A stretch of DNA of 51,625 nucleotides, taken from NCBI GenBank assembly GCA_002254845.1, contig NKPT01000019.1, positions 1 through 51,625 of the forward strand. The letters are read 5' to 3'. Both the position numbers and the translations under genes were made by a program. The notes under the pieces are model-generated. The model did no database searches, was not told where the DNA came from, and worked only from the letters and a program-made list of their open reading frames with translations. Source of the DNA: Chloracidobacterium sp. CP2_5A. Lineage in GTDB: Bacteria > Acidobacteriota > Blastocatellia > Chloracidobacteriales > Chloracidobacteriaceae. How positions within the stretch are numbered: the stretch's first letter is position 1; the number at the start of each line of letters is the position of its first letter. Below, piece after piece: positions 17,597 through 27,117 of the stretch.

Positions 17597-19449
17597 CGCG
17601 CGCTCCGCGCAAGTAAAGCGCCGGCGTCTTTAGCCCGCTTTCGGCAAAGACGTCGCGCTAGCTTGGTTGCATCGGCCAAGGATGGCGACTCTCCGCAAGA
17701 GCCGTCCAAGCCCGACAGGGACGGCTCCACGGCGGTTCCTGGACGCGACCTCCCAAGCTCGCTGGCGGCGAAAACCGTCTCGCCGCCCACGACCGTCAGG
17801 ACGCAGCGCGCCTTGAGGATGTCAGCTTCCGGGATGACGAGCAGATCAGCCGAAAATGCCGTGAAGTCGGCGCGCTTGCCGACAGCGATGCTTCCCGCTT
17901 CGCCTTCCTCAAAAGCCGCGTAGGCCGGCCAGAGCGTGAGCATCTTGAGCGCGTCAAGCCGACTGACCGCCTGTTCGGGATGCCAGCCTTCGCCGGAAAA
18001 GCCGGTCAAGTCCTTGCGCGCGACGGCGGCGTAAAACTCGATGAGCGGCTCGCCGCGCTCAACCGGCGCGTCCGACCCGCCGGCAATCAGCGCGCCCGAA
18101 TCAAGCAGCGCCCGCCAAGCATAGGCTCCCGCCAGCCGGTCAATCCCCAGTCGGCGCGGCGCAAAGTGCAGGTCGCTGATGGCATGCGACGGCTGCATCG
18201 AGGTGATGACGCCAAGCTTGGCAAAGCGCGGAATGTCGGCGGCGCTCAGAACCTGCGCGTGCTCGATGCGCCAGCGGGGATTGCGGACGCGCCGCTGCGC
18301 GGCCGGGATTTCCCTGAAAACTTGCTCGTAAATGTCCAGCGCCTGCCGGTTGGCGCGGTCGCCAATAGCATGCGTCTCAATCTGAAGGCCCGCCCGTAGC
18401 GCCCGCCGACATAGCGCGCGCAGGTCATCCGGCTGCGTGACGAACAGCCCCGATGTCGCGGCGTCGCTGTAGGGAGCCAGCAACGCCGCGCCGCGCGACC
18501 CAAGCGCGCCGTCCATATAGGCCTTGATGGCGCGCATGGTGAAGCGCCCGTTGGACTCGCCTACAATCGGGCCGCTGCGAAGCAGCGTTTCAACCTCCAG
18601 CGGGCGGTTGGCGGCGGCGTTATAGACGCGCAGCTTGATTTTGCCCTCCCGGCACAGTCGCCGCAGGATGCTGGTTTCAAGCAGCGAGCTGCCCGCGTTG
18701 TGAATCGCGCACCATCCAAGCGACAGCTCGCGTTGCGCGCCCGCGATGGCCGCTCGCTCGTAGTCTTCCGGCGACAGCTTGGGCAACAGCCGCCCGACCA
18801 GCCCCTGGGCGCTGTCAATGAGCATGCCGGTCGGCCGGCCCGTCGTCTTGTCGCGGAGAATATCGCCGCCTGGCGGATTGGCGGTTTTCTCGTCAATTCC
18901 GGCCAGCTTGAGCGCCCGCGAGTTCACGACGCTGGCGTGACCGTCGGCGCGCGTCAAGTAGACCGGATGCTCCGGCGCGATGGCGTCCAGCTCGGCGGCG
19001 GTCGGGAAGACGGGCGGCGTCCAGAAGGTTTCAATCCAGCCGCGCCCGACGACCCATTCGCCCTTCGGCGTTCGGGCGACGCGCGCGGCGATGGCGGCTA
19101 GAAAGGCTTCGCGAGTGGTTGTCCCTTCGAGATTGAGCGTAAGCTCGCGCCCGCCGATGCCGAACAGATGGCAATGGGCGTCGGTAAAGCCGGGATACAT
19201 TGCCGCGCCTTTCAAGTCCACGAGGCGGGTGCGCGGGCCGCGGAGCTTCATCGCTTCGGCCGTGGCGCCGACAAAGACGATGCGCCCGCGCCGGACGGCG
19301 ACGGCCTCAGCCTGCGGCTGGCGCTCGTCGAGCGTATGAATCACGCCGTTGACAAATAGCGTGTCCGCCGGCGGCACGCGCCCGGCGGCGGACATCAGGA
19401 AAACCAGCATCCATCCCAGCAGCGTCAAGCGCCCAATCCATGGCGTCAT
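17593..19449 (-). CDS. Secreted amidohydrolase, YtcJ-like
   Basis: A 618-aa amidohydrolase-3 family enzyme. A hydrophobic N-terminal segment (LTLLGWMLVFLMSAAG) is a likely signal peptide. The barrel begins with ADTLFVNGVIHTLD, and the metal-binding HxH is His92/His94 in FTDAHCHLFG; later ETHAIGDRAN and GGSDAPVE supply further metal and active-site residues. Members hydrolyse amides or related bonds and the substrate cannot be predicted. ATG at 19449 is preferred because AGGAGGAG lies 12 bases upstream, inside the end of the preceding MFS gene, so the two genes are one operon. Confidence 0.88.
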   Translation of the reverse strand: MTPWIGRLTLLGWMLVFLMSAAGRVPPADTLFVNGVIHTLDERQPQAEAVAVRRGRIVFVGATAEAMKLRGPRTRLVDLKGAAMYPGFTDAHCHLFGIGGRELTLNLEGTTTREAFLAAIAARVARTPKGEWVVGRGWIETFWTPPVFPTAAELDAIAPEHPVYLTRADGHASVVNSRALKLAGIDEKTANPPGGDILRDKTTGRPTGMLIDSAQGLVGRLLPKLSPEDYERAAIAGAQRELSLGWCAIHNAGSSLLETSILRRLCREGKIKLRVYNAAANRPLEVETLLRSGPIVGESNGRFTMRAIKAYMDGALGSRGAALLAPYSDAATSGLFVTQPDDLRALCRRALRAGLQIETHAIGDRANRQALDIYEQVFREIPAAQRRVRNPRWRIEHAQVLSAADIPRFAKLGVITSMQPSHAISDLHFAPRRLGIDRLAGAYAWRALLDSGALIAGGSDAPVERGEPLIEFYAAVARKDLTGFSGEGWHPEQAVSRLDALKMLTLWPAYAAFEEGEAGSIAVGKRADFTAFSADLLVIPEADILKARCVLTVVGGETVFAASELGRSRPGTAVEPSLSGLDGSCGESPSLADATKLARRLCRKRAKDAGALLARSAR

Positions 19450-19466
19450 TGCGGTTGCGCTCCTCC

Positions 19467-20822
19467 TCAATCAGCCGTCTGGCCAAGAGCGGGCGGGGTC
19501 ATGGGGCGGCCGTCCAGCGCCGCCCAGGCGCCGACCGCGACCAAGGCGAGGCCGGTCAGTCCGAACGTGGCGGGCACGCTCCACCACTGCGCCGCCGTTC
19601 CGGCAAGGAGCCCGCCCACCGCCATGCCGCCCCGGAAGCAAACCATGTAGAGGCTCACCGAGCGACCGCGCATGTCGTCTGCCACGCTTTGCTGAAAGCA
19701 GGTTGTGACCAGCGCGTAGGCCGCCACCAGAAGCGCCCCGCCCGCGAACAGCCATAAGCAGGCCAGCCACAGCCAGCCCGTGACCGCCAGGAGCGCCATG
19801 CACAGCCCCAGCGCTGCCTGCGCGCCAAAAACCAGCGGCAGCGACGGCGCTTTCTTGGCGACCGCAGCCACCACAAGCGCGCCAGCCACCGCGCCTAGCC
19901 CGGAACAGGCCGCCAGGCGCGAAAACAGGACTTCGTCGCCGCGCCAGACCGCTTTGGCATACTGCGGGAGCAGCGTCGGCACGGCAATGCCGAGTCCGGT
20001 CGTGAGCGCCGCGAGAATACACAGTCGCCGCCGGAGCGGGTCGCCGAAAACGTAGCGCATGCCGACAAGAACCTCCTGTGTCCACGATTGGGCTGTCTCC
20101 GCCGAGACTTGCGGCGGCGGATGGATGGTGGCGAGCGCCGCCATGACGGCCAAAAACGACAGGGCGTTGAGGGCAAAGCAGGCGGTCGCGCCAAAGCGCG
20201 CCATGACGAGTCCGGCCAGCATCGGCCCGACGACCCGCGCCAGATTGAACTGCATGGCATTGCCGGCGATCGCTTGTCCGACGAAGGGCTTGGGCGCCAG
20301 ATTCGGCAACAGCGCCATATAGGCAGGACCGCTCATCGCCTGCGCCATGCCGGTTAGAAACGACAAGCCGAGAATGGCGTAAACCAGCAGCATGCCCTGA
20401 AGCGCTCGCGTCCCGACAAGGATGGCCAGCGTCAGCGCGCTCGAAAGCTGCACAGCCTGCGAAGCGAGCAACAGCTTCCGCCGGTCAATGCGGTCGGCGA
20501 CCGCGCCGCCCGCCAGCGACAGCCCAAGCATCGGCGCCATGCCGAGAAAGGCGTCCAAGCCGAGATAGAACGGACTCGCCGTCAGCTCAAGGATGAGCCA
20601 GGCTTGCGCGACCTGCTGCATCCAGCTTCCGATGCTGGAGGCGAACGCGCCGACCCACTGGCGACGATAATCTCGAAAGGCGAAGACGTGGAGCGCAGGG
20701 GGAAGCCAAGCCGGGATGTCGGATGGCGCGGGCGCGTCTCGAGCAGGCGTTTCAGCGTCTTTAGACGGGTTGGAAAATGAAGCTGGCGAAAGTGTCGGGG
20801 AAGTCGGCGGGAAACTGGGCAT
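19467..20822 (-). CDS. MFS efflux transporter (MFS_3/EntS-like)
   Basis: A 451-aa transporter. A proline-rich cytoplasmic N-terminus of about 45 aa is followed by FRDYRRQWVGAFASSIGSWMQQVAQAWL, typical (in its spaced residues) of the MFS_3 group, and GGAVADRIDRRKLL. Members export siderophores or drugs. The start is uncertain: ATG at 20822 lacks a ribosome site and a GTG at 20885 would add 21 residues. It overlaps the signal for the amidohydrolase translation start 18 bp downstream, so a peptide or metabolite processed by that enzyme could be linked to transport (inference). Confidence 0.85.
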   Translation of the reverse strand: MPSFPPTSPTLSPASFSNPSKDAETPARDAPAPSDIPAWLPPALHVFAFRDYRRQWVGAFASSIGSWMQQVAQAWLILELTASPFYLGLDAFLGMAPMLGLSLAGGAVADRIDRRKLLLASQAVQLSSALTLAILVGTRALQGMLLVYAILGLSFLTGMAQAMSGPAYMALLPNLAPKPFVGQAIAGNAMQFNLARVVGPMLAGLVMARFGATACFALNALSFLAVMAALATIHPPPQVSAETAQSWTQEVLVGMRYVFGDPLRRRLCILAALTTGLGIAVPTLLPQYAKAVWRGDEVLFSRLAACSGLGAVAGALVVAAVAKKAPSLPLVFGAQAALGLCMALLAVTGWLWLACLWLFAGGALLVAAYALVTTCFQQSVADDMRGRSVSLYMVCFRGGMAVGGLLAGTAAQWWSVPATFGLTGLALVAVGAWAALDGRPMTPPALGQTAD

Positions 20823-20885
20823 GCCGCTATCGTGCGTCGGCCGCCCGCGGCGCGCAAGCTTTCCGCAGGGCGCGCCGTCCCTCAC

Positions 20886-21264
20886 GCGCGCCGTTCACCA
20901 AAATGGAGCGTCAAAAAAATCATGGCCTGTTAGAAATGCGCGTTAGAAGCGGCAGGATCAGCCGGCGCGCAACGAGAAGTCGCTTGGTCAGCGACGAGAA
21001 ATGGGCGGGACGACGCGTTATGGCGCAGCTTCGGCTTGGGAGGGCGGAAGGGGCGTAGCGGACGGCAACGCTGCACTTTCGCAACTAGCTCCGCCATGAG
21101 CGTTCCTTTGCGCGTCGAGCCGCTTGCTGAAAAGATTAGACGCGAACAGCGCCGCCAATCGCAGGCGCTCTGCCGGGTAAGTTTGCTTCTCTGGTCGGCG
21201 ATGGGGCATGAACGCTTCCTACACTAAACTAACCGTCCGATGAGGACGGGGCTGGAGGTTTAGC
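20886..21264. other. Intergenic region upstream of ygfZ
   Basis: About 380 bases between the divergent MFS and ygfZ genes. No firm gene is seen; an open frame of 43 codons from ATG 21096 is not convincing. CCGTCC/GGACGG at 21233-21249 forms a hairpin with loop GATGA directly before the GGAGG ribosome site (21254-21258) of ygfZ, so it would lie in the 5' leader. Confidence 0.5.
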
Positions 21265-22416
21265 ATGGGGCATCCGCTTGAAGAGCATCACGCAGCCGTT
21301 GGCGCGACGATGCGCTCCGAAGGCGAGCAGCTTGTTCCGGCGCGCTATGGCGAGCTTGCAGCCGAATATGCGGCGCTGATCAACCGCGTCGGCGTCGTTG
21401 ACCTCAGCGCCCACGGACGCTTCGCCGTCGGCGGCAAGGACCGGACGACTTTTCTCAACGGCTGGGTGAGCCAGCACGTCAAGCCGCTCATACCAGGCAC
21501 AGGCGTGGCGGCGCTGTTCCTGACGGCGCAGGGCAAGGTCATTGCCGATGTGACGCTGGATTGCCTGACGGATGAGTTTTGGCTGACGACCGATGCGGCG
21601 GCCGCGGCGGCCGTCCAGAAAAAGCTCGCGCCGCTGGCGCGCGCCGGCGACTTTCGCCTCGCGGATTTGCGCGCCGCCTATGCGGCGATCGGGCTCGTCG
21701 GCCCGGAGGCGGCGCGCGTCATTGAGCAGTTGACTGGGGCCAAGCCGGACGCCTGGCGAACGACCCTGACTGTCGAGAAGGTCGGCGGCGGCGTGGAGGA
21801 GCTGCCAGTCTTTGCGCACGAGCGGCTTTGCCTTGGCGATACGGCGGCGCTGGTCGCGCGGCGCCCGCGCTATGGGCTGCCGGCTTTTGAGCTGTTCGTC
21901 CCGTCTGAGACCGCCGTCGTCGTTTGGAAGACGCTGACGGCGGCCGGCGCGACGCCGGTCGGCTGGGATGCGCTGGACGTCTGCCGCATCGAGCGGGGCG
22001 TCGGCCGTTTTGGCTGCGACTTCGACGACACGACGCTGGCTCCAGAGGCCGGGCTAGGTCACGCTATCAGCTATACGAAAGGCTGCTACGTCGGACAGGA
22101 AACGGTGGCGAAGATTCACTGGCGCGGACACGACCAGACGGCGCGGCGGCTTGTCTCGCTGGCGCTTGACGGCGACGACTTCGACGGACGGCCCGTTCCG
22201 GCGCGCGGGACGCCTGTTTTGGCCGACGGCAAGGAAGCCGGACTCATCGCCAGCGCCATCCGCCATCCAGTGACCGGAGCGGCCATCGCGCTGGGGTACG
22301 TCCGCTCGACAGCTCTCGCCAATGGCTTGCCGCTGACCGTGGCGGGCCGTCCCGCGCGGGTTCGGGAAACAAGCGCTCGCAATCAGGGGCGCAATCAGGA
22401 AGGAGACAACCCGTGA
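21265..22416 (+). CDS. ygfZ: Folate-binding YgfZ-family protein
   Basis: A 383-aa GcvT-fold protein that helps assemble or repair Fe-S clusters using tetrahydrofolate. The diagnostic motif KGCYVGQE is encoded at 22078-22101; its cysteine is the key residue of the family. The N-terminal GVVDLSAHGRFAVGGKDRT resembles the aminomethyltransferase start. ATG at 21265 has GGAGG six bases upstream. The stop overlaps the GTG start of the next small gene (GTGA), a sign of translational coupling. Confidence 0.9.
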   Translation: MGHPLEEHHAAVGATMRSEGEQLVPARYGELAAEYAALINRVGVVDLSAHGRFAVGGKDRTTFLNGWVSQHVKPLIPGTGVAALFLTAQGKVIADVTLDCLTDEFWLTTDAAAAAAVQKKLAPLARAGDFRLADLRAAYAAIGLVGPEAARVIEQLTGAKPDAWRTTLTVEKVGGGVEELPVFAHERLCLGDTAALVARRPRYGLPAFELFVPSETAVVVWKTLTAAGATPVGWDALDVCRIERGVGRFGCDFDDTTLAPEAGLGHAISYTKGCYVGQETVAKIHWRGHDQTARRLVSLALDGDDFDGRPVPARGTPVLADGKEAGLIASAIRHPVTGAAIALGYVRSTALANGLPLTVAGRPARVRETSARNQGRNQEGDNP

Positions 22417-22724
22417 CCGAGCCGACCAGCCACGCGCCACCCGCGCCGTCCACGGCGGCGCTAGATTGGGCGACCGCCGAAGACGCCTACCACTTGGTCA
22501 ACGGGCTTGTCGCGCAGGTGACGGCCGCCAATGACCTCATCGTGCTGATGGCGACGCTGCTCGGCGAAAGCCGGCTCAAGAGCGTCGTGGAAACGCCGCA
22601 GTGGGCGCAGTATCAAGCCGTCCGCCGCCAAATGGAGCGGCTTCAAGCCGACCTCGAAAAATTTTCCGCCACTATGCAGCGGCTGGCGGCCGACCGTCCT
22701 GACGTTTCCGCGGATGAAGGCTGA
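22413..22724 (+). CDS. Small hypothetical protein coupled to ygfZ
   Basis: A 103-aa protein with a GTG start inside the ygfZ stop. It has a disordered Pro/Ala N-terminus and then a mostly helical region (VNGLVAQVTAANDLIVLMAT, QYQAVRRQMERLQADLEKFS) that could form a short coiled coil. No family was recognised. The GTGA overlap with ygfZ suggests a joint product, perhaps in Fe-S maintenance. It ends 17 bp before the end of the convergent mqnE. Confidence 0.65.
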   Translation: MTEPTSHAPPAPSTAALDWATAEDAYHLVNGLVAQVTAANDLIVLMATLLGESRLKSVVETPQWAQYQAVRRQMERLQADLEKFSATMQRLAADRPDVSADEG

Positions 22725-22740
22725 ATGCGCCGGGCGCATC

Positions 22741-23853
22741 CTAGACGGCGGCGACCGCAGTCGCTTCCCGGATGACGGGGCGGTACAGCGTATCGCGCTC
22801 GACAGGCTCAAGCCCGGCGTCCCGAATCAGCGACACCACCTCCTCGCGGGTGGTCTGGCAGCGGCGGCGCCCGTCGGCGGAGTAGGTTTCCACCAGCGGG
22901 CCGCCGCCCGACACCGTGCCGTCTAAGTCATCCGCGCCGAAGTGCAGCGCCATTTGCGCGGTTTGTCGCCCAAGCATAACCCAGTACGCCTTGATGTGCT
23001 CGAAGTTGTCGAGCATCAGGCGCGAGACAGCGATGGTCTTGAGGCTATCCACGGCCGTCGGCCCCGGCAGGTGGGCAAGCTCGGTGTTTTCAGGGTAAAA
23101 CGCCAGCGGGATAAAGCACTGAAACCCGCCGGTTTCGTCTTGCAGGTCGCGCAGTCGGAGCAAGTGGTCAACCCGGTCGGCGTAGCTTTCGATGTGTCCG
23201 TAAAGCATCGTCGCGTTCGAGCGAATGCCCTTGCGATGCACGGCCCGCGCCATGTCGAGCCACCGCTGACTGTCGCACTTGTGGCGGCAAATCTTGGCGC
23301 GCACATCCTCGGCGAAGATCTCAGCGCCGCCGCCGGGGCAGGAGTCGAGTCCGGCCTCGCGCAGGCGGTCAATCACTTCGTCGTCGGAAAGGCGCGCGAT
23401 GCGCTTGAAGTGATCCAGCTCAACCATCGTAAAAGCCTTCAGGTGCAGAGCCGGGAAGGCGCTTTTCAGTCCGCGCAGCAGGTCGAGGTAATAATCAAAC
23501 TTCAGCGTCGGATGCAACCCGCCAACAATGTGAACTTCTGTAATGCCCGCCTCATAATAGGGGCGAATTTCCGCGACCGCTTGCTCAACGGTGTAAGCGT
23601 ACGCGCCTTCCTCGCCCGGCTTGCGGTAAAAAGAGCAAAATTTGCAGTCCCAATAGCAAACATTGGTCGGGTTTAAGTGATGGTTGACGTTGTAGTATGC
23701 CGCTCGCCCATGCCGGGCGCGGCGAACGGCATGGGCCAAGTGACCCAGCAGCGCCACGTCCTGCGTTTCAAACAGAGCTACCCCGTCATCAAATGACAGC
23801 CGCTCGCCGGCTCGCGCTTTTTCAGCGATGCGGGAAATAGAATCGGTTGACAT
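22741..23853 (-). CDS. mqnE: Aminofutalosine synthase
   Basis: A 370-aa radical SAM enzyme of the futalosine route to menaquinone. It joins the chorismate-derived enolpyruvyl benzoate with SAM-derived adenosyl to form aminofutalosine. The 4Fe-4S ligands are Cys66, 70 and 73 (CYWDCKFC), after YYNVNHHLNPTN; ICRHKCDSQRWL is typical of MqnE rather than MqnC. The start is ATG at 23853. The later methyltransferase menG is in this window at 35882-36616; other mqn genes are not. Confidence 0.92.
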   Translation of the reverse strand: MSTDSISRIAEKARAGERLSFDDGVALFETQDVALLGHLAHAVRRARHGRAAYYNVNHHLNPTNVCYWDCKFCSFYRKPGEEGAYAYTVEQAVAEIRPYYEAGITEVHIVGGLHPTLKFDYYLDLLRGLKSAFPALHLKAFTMVELDHFKRIARLSDDEVIDRLREAGLDSCPGGGAEIFAEDVRAKICRHKCDSQRWLDMARAVHRKGIRSNATMLYGHIESYADRVDHLLRLRDLQDETGGFQCFIPLAFYPENTELAHLPGPTAVDSLKTIAVSRLMLDNFEHIKAYWVMLGRQTAQMALHFGADDLDGTVSGGGPLVETYSADGRRRCQTTREEVVSLIRDAGLEPVERDTLYRPVIREATAVAAV

Positions 23854-24065
23854 GGGGATAAAATCAGGAACGGTGAGGAATGCGCCAGACGGGGGCTTGG
23901 CGCTATGGCATCTTAGCGACCGCGAGCAGTCCGAGCAACGCGGCGCGGCAGGCGCGTTGACGCGCTGAAAAAGCCTATGTTACGTTTGCCAATGTTTCGT
24001 CCAGTCCTGACAACCCTTGCCAAACGCCGGTTTCTTCCGCCTACTTTGCTCAGACGTTAGGGCTT

Positions 24066-25094
24066 ATGCTTACTGGCTTCAATACCGACATCACGTACAA
24101 CGGCGTCGTGTACCACGTGCAGACCGAGGACAAGGGGCCGGCTAATCCGCTGATCTTGTCACTGGTGTACGTTGGCGGGCAGATTCTGGCGGCCAAGCGC
24201 ACCTACTACGCAAAGGACTTGGAAGAAGGCGCGAAGCCCGCCGATTTGCAAAGGAAGCTCGAAAAGCAACACAAGGCTATTTTGGCGTTGATTGCCCGCG
24301 GGCGGGTGGGCGAGCTAAACGCCAGACGCGAGTCCGGCGCTCACGGCCCAGTTAGCAGCGGCTTGCCGCCGGCGACTCCCTCCTTGCCGCCGGCGCCGCC
24401 GGTCATTCCGGCGCCAGCGGCGATTACGGAGTCGCTCTCGCCGCTTTTGGCCGCCTCCTTTCCAGAGGGCGTCCCGGCGCATCCGGTCACAGGCGCGCTG
24501 CCGCTTCCCCCGCCGCCCCCGCCGCCCCCGCCGCTTCCGGGACTGGCGCGCGTTACCTCCGCGCTGGATGGCGTTCTGCCGGCTGCAACGGAGCCGCTGC
24601 GCCCCGCGTCCGCGCCGCCCCCGCCCGCCGGGCCGGCCGTTACGACCCTGCTGGATAGCCTTCTGCCGTCGCTGGGGCAGCCAGCGCCAACGAACGCCCT
24701 GCTTTCGACGACCGGCAGCGCGCCCAAGGCCTCGGTTGACCTCAACAGCATAGTCAATCAGTACGTTGCCAGTAGCTTACAGTCGGAGAAGCCTATCATC
24801 GCGCTGCTCGGGAACCCGGAGTTTTACGCAGGCGAAACGGTGGTGATCCAGGCTCAAGTCACGCGAGGGACCGGCGGGGAGCCCATACCCAACGCGCCAG
24901 TCATTGCCAAGGTTTTTGGCACACAGGACCGCCCGTATCGCAGCTCCGCCGCGACGGATAAAACTGGCATCGCCGTCTTGACATTGACGCTGCCCAACTT
25001 TCACGCTGGGACGGCGGCAGTGGTCATTAGCGTGACGACCGACACCGGCGAGGCGGAGGTTAAGCATCTCATCCGGCGTCGAAAAGTCGTATAG
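24066..25094 (+). CDS. Proline-rich protein with conserved N-terminal domain and Ig-like end
   Basis: A 342-aa protein. The first 80 residues form a compact domain (GFNTDITYNGVVYHVQTEDK, then LVYVGGQILAAKRTYY) that recurs, as I recall, in Acidobacteriota proteins of unknown role. A linker of about 150 residues is Pro/Ala/Ser-rich and includes a run of eleven prolines interrupted only slightly. The C-terminal 100 residues (IALLGNPEFYAGETVVIQAQ, then DKTGIAVLTL) resemble an Ig-like or bacterial Big domain. No signal peptide is seen, so export is doubtful. It is followed 74 bp later by a MoxR-like ATPase on the same strand, a likely partner. Confidence 0.7.
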   Translation: MLTGFNTDITYNGVVYHVQTEDKGPANPLILSLVYVGGQILAAKRTYYAKDLEEGAKPADLQRKLEKQHKAILALIARGRVGELNARRESGAHGPVSSGLPPATPSLPPAPPVIPAPAAITESLSPLLAASFPEGVPAHPVTGALPLPPPPPPPPPLPGLARVTSALDGVLPAATEPLRPASAPPPPAGPAVTTLLDSLLPSLGQPAPTNALLSTTGSAPKASVDLNSIVNQYVASSLQSEKPIIALLGNPEFYAGETVVIQAQVTRGTGGEPIPNAPVIAKVFGTQDRPYRSSAATDKTGIAVLTLTLPNFHAGTAAVVISVTTDTGEAEVKHLIRRRKVV

Positions 25095-25167
25095 CGACCG
25101 TCGTCTTCGGTCATTCGCCCCTGGAAGCTTCGTTACCGAAGCATCATTACCTGCGAGACCTTCGGCC

Positions 25168-26667
25168 ATGGCTTTGCCTACGACGTTTGGCGACCTCAAG
25201 AACAGCGAATGGAGCGATCCGGCGCGATGCCGGCGCTCAGTCAAGGATGAGATGCGGGATAACCTCGTCGCCAAGCTGGAGCGCGGCGAAAAGGTGTTTC
25301 CGGGCATTGTCGGCTATGAGGATTCCGTCGAGCCCCATCTCGTCAACGCGATTTTGTCGCGTCACAATTTGATTTTGCTCGGTCGCCGCGGGCAGGCCAA
25401 AAGCCGCATTCTGCGCTCGCTGACCAGTCTGCTTGACGAGGCGATGCCGATCATCGCCGGTTCTGAAATCAACGACAATCCCTTCGCGCCCATCAGCGCC
25501 TATGGGCAGCGCATGATGGCCGAACGGGGCGACGCCGCTCCGATTGCCTGGCGGACGCGCGAGGAACGCTATATCGAGAAGCTCGCCACGCCGGACGTCA
25601 CCATCGCCGACATTATCGGCGACATTGATCCCATCAAGGCGGCCAAGAGCGGTAACCTCCTCAGCGACGAAACAACCATGCACTTTGGTCTGCTGCCGCG
25701 GGCGAACCGCGCCATTTTCGCCATCAATGAGCTGCCCGACCTCGCCGGTAAAATCCAGGTTGGACTGTTCAACATCATGCAGGAAGGCGACGTGCAGATT
25801 AAGGGCTTTCCGGTGCGTCTCAAGCTCGACGTGGCGCTCGTGTTTTCGGCCAACCCCGAAGACTACACGGCGCGCGGCAAGATCATCACCCCGCTCAAGG
25901 ACCGCATTGGCTCCGAAATCCTGACCCACTATCCGCAAACCGTTGCGGACGGGGTTCGCATCACGGCGCAGGAAGCTTGGATTGACCGCCCGGCGCGCGC
26001 GCCGATCCACATTCCGAAGTTCATCCAGGAAGTGGTCGAGACGATTGCCTTTGTCGCCCGCGAGGATCAGCGCATTGATCGGCGGTCGGGCGTCAGTCAG
26101 CGGCTGCCAATCTCGCTCTTGGAAAATGTCGTCAGCAGCGCCGAGCGCCGCGCCTTGCGCCATCACGAAACGGTCATTGTCCCGCGCATTTCGGATATTT
26201 ACGCTTCGCTGCCGGCGATTACGGGCAAGATTGAGCTGGAATACGAAGGCGAGCAGGTCGGCGCGGAGCGGATTGCCCGCGAGCTCATTCGCGCCGCCTG
26301 CGGGCGCGTGTATGACAACTACCTTGCCATAGCCGAGACTGGACGCATCATCGAGTGGTTCAATCAGGGACGCAGCCTGAAGATTTCAGAAACGGATTCG
26401 TCCGCGGCGGCGCTAGAGAAAATGCGCGCCATTCGGACGCTTATCGAAGTCGCCGAGATGGGCGGCTATGCCGAAGGGAGCGCGCCGGCGCACCTTGTGG
26501 CGGCGGCTGAGCTTGTGCTGGAGGGGCTGCATGCGCAGCGCAAGATCAGCCGCTCAGAGGAGCGCGGCTACGGCAAAGCCGCGCCGGCCGACCGGCGCCG
26601 CGGCCGGCGCGAAGAGGACGAAGACGACTACGGCAACTGGGGCGGCGGCTTCGGGAGCCTTAACTGA
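25168..26667 (+). CDS. MoxR/ChlI-like AAA+ ATPase
   Basis: A 499-aa AAA+ ATPase related to the magnesium-chelatase I subunit and MoxR. The P-loop is GRRGQAKS (72-79), which departs from the usual GxxGxGKS by having Ala before Lys, a form common in this subgroup. The Walker B region is AIFAINELPDL and sensor I lies in VFSANPEDYT. The C-terminal 50 residues are highly charged (RRRGRREEDEDDYG) and end glycine-rich. Such ATPases normally remodel a von Willebrand A-domain partner; no such gene follows, so the preceding Ig-like protein is the nearest candidate partner. Confidence 0.85.
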   Translation: MALPTTFGDLKNSEWSDPARCRRSVKDEMRDNLVAKLERGEKVFPGIVGYEDSVEPHLVNAILSRHNLILLGRRGQAKSRILRSLTSLLDEAMPIIAGSEINDNPFAPISAYGQRMMAERGDAAPIAWRTREERYIEKLATPDVTIADIIGDIDPIKAAKSGNLLSDETTMHFGLLPRANRAIFAINELPDLAGKIQVGLFNIMQEGDVQIKGFPVRLKLDVALVFSANPEDYTARGKIITPLKDRIGSEILTHYPQTVADGVRITAQEAWIDRPARAPIHIPKFIQEVVETIAFVAREDQRIDRRSGVSQRLPISLLENVVSSAERRALRHHETVIVPRISDIYASLPAITGKIELEYEGEQVGAERIARELIRAACGRVYDNYLAIAETGRIIEWFNQGRSLKISETDSSAAALEKMRAIRTLIEVAEMGGYAEGSAPAHLVAAAELVLEGLHAQRKISRSEERGYGKAAPADRRRGRREEDEDDYGNWGGGFGSLN

Positions 26668-26678
26668 ACTTAACTGAA
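26659..26678. repeat. Tandem 10-bp duplication across the ATPase stop
   Basis: Two perfect copies of CTTAACTGAA. The first contains the last codons and the TGA stop of the ATPase gene. Confidence 0.8.
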
Positions 26679-27117
26679 GTTGTCGGCGCATTCGCCAGCT
26701 GGGCGCATGCGCGGCGGACTGAAAAACGTCAACGCTGTCCTGCGCGGAAGGCGCGCGGGCGCCACCGAGCTCCGCATTGGCGAGAAGCGCTATCGAGAGC
26801 GCCGCTTGCGGCGCGAATCATCGGCCAATTTGGCGTTGTGGCGGAAAAGCGCGTTCGCTTGACTTAAATGCCAAAATAAGCGCCCGCCCGCCTAGCGTTT
26901 CCGGCGGAAGCTCGCTTTGCTTACGCGGCTGAAACGCGCGTCGTCGCGCGCTTCGGGAGAAGGTAGCGGCCTGCGCTTCTGAAGCGTCGTCAGTGTTTGG
27001 AGCGCGGTAAGCGGCTGCTACACTGGCCCGGGAAGCGCACTAGCGACTGTGCAGAGCCGGTTTTCTCGCAAGCGTTTTCTCGCAAGCTAGGATAGGGTCG
27101 AGGAGGGTTAGCCGCTT
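26679..27117. other. Gene-free leader region of the GWxTD gene
   Basis: About 440 bases without a convincing gene; a 60-codon frame at 26680-26862 is Arg-rich and unlikely. A hairpin lies at 26931-26954 (CGCGCG/CGCGCG with loop TCGT). GTTTGGAGCGCGG at 26995-27007 also occurs at 5122-5134. AGGAGG at 27101-27106 is the ribosome site of the next gene, 11 bases before its ATG. Confidence 0.5.
27060..27087. repeat. Tandem 14-bp duplication upstream of the GWxTD gene
   Basis: Two perfect head-to-tail copies of GTTTTCTCGCAAGC, ending 30 bp before the start codon and so probably in the 5' untranslated leader. Confidence 0.88.

Noticed and set aside
21096-21227. Possible 43-codon gene upstream of ygfZ
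   Set aside because: No ribosome site or recognisable composition; a chance frame in a GC-rich gap.
26680-26862. Arg-rich 60-codon frame after the ATPase
   Set aside because: No ribosome site and low-complexity basic composition; treated as non-coding.
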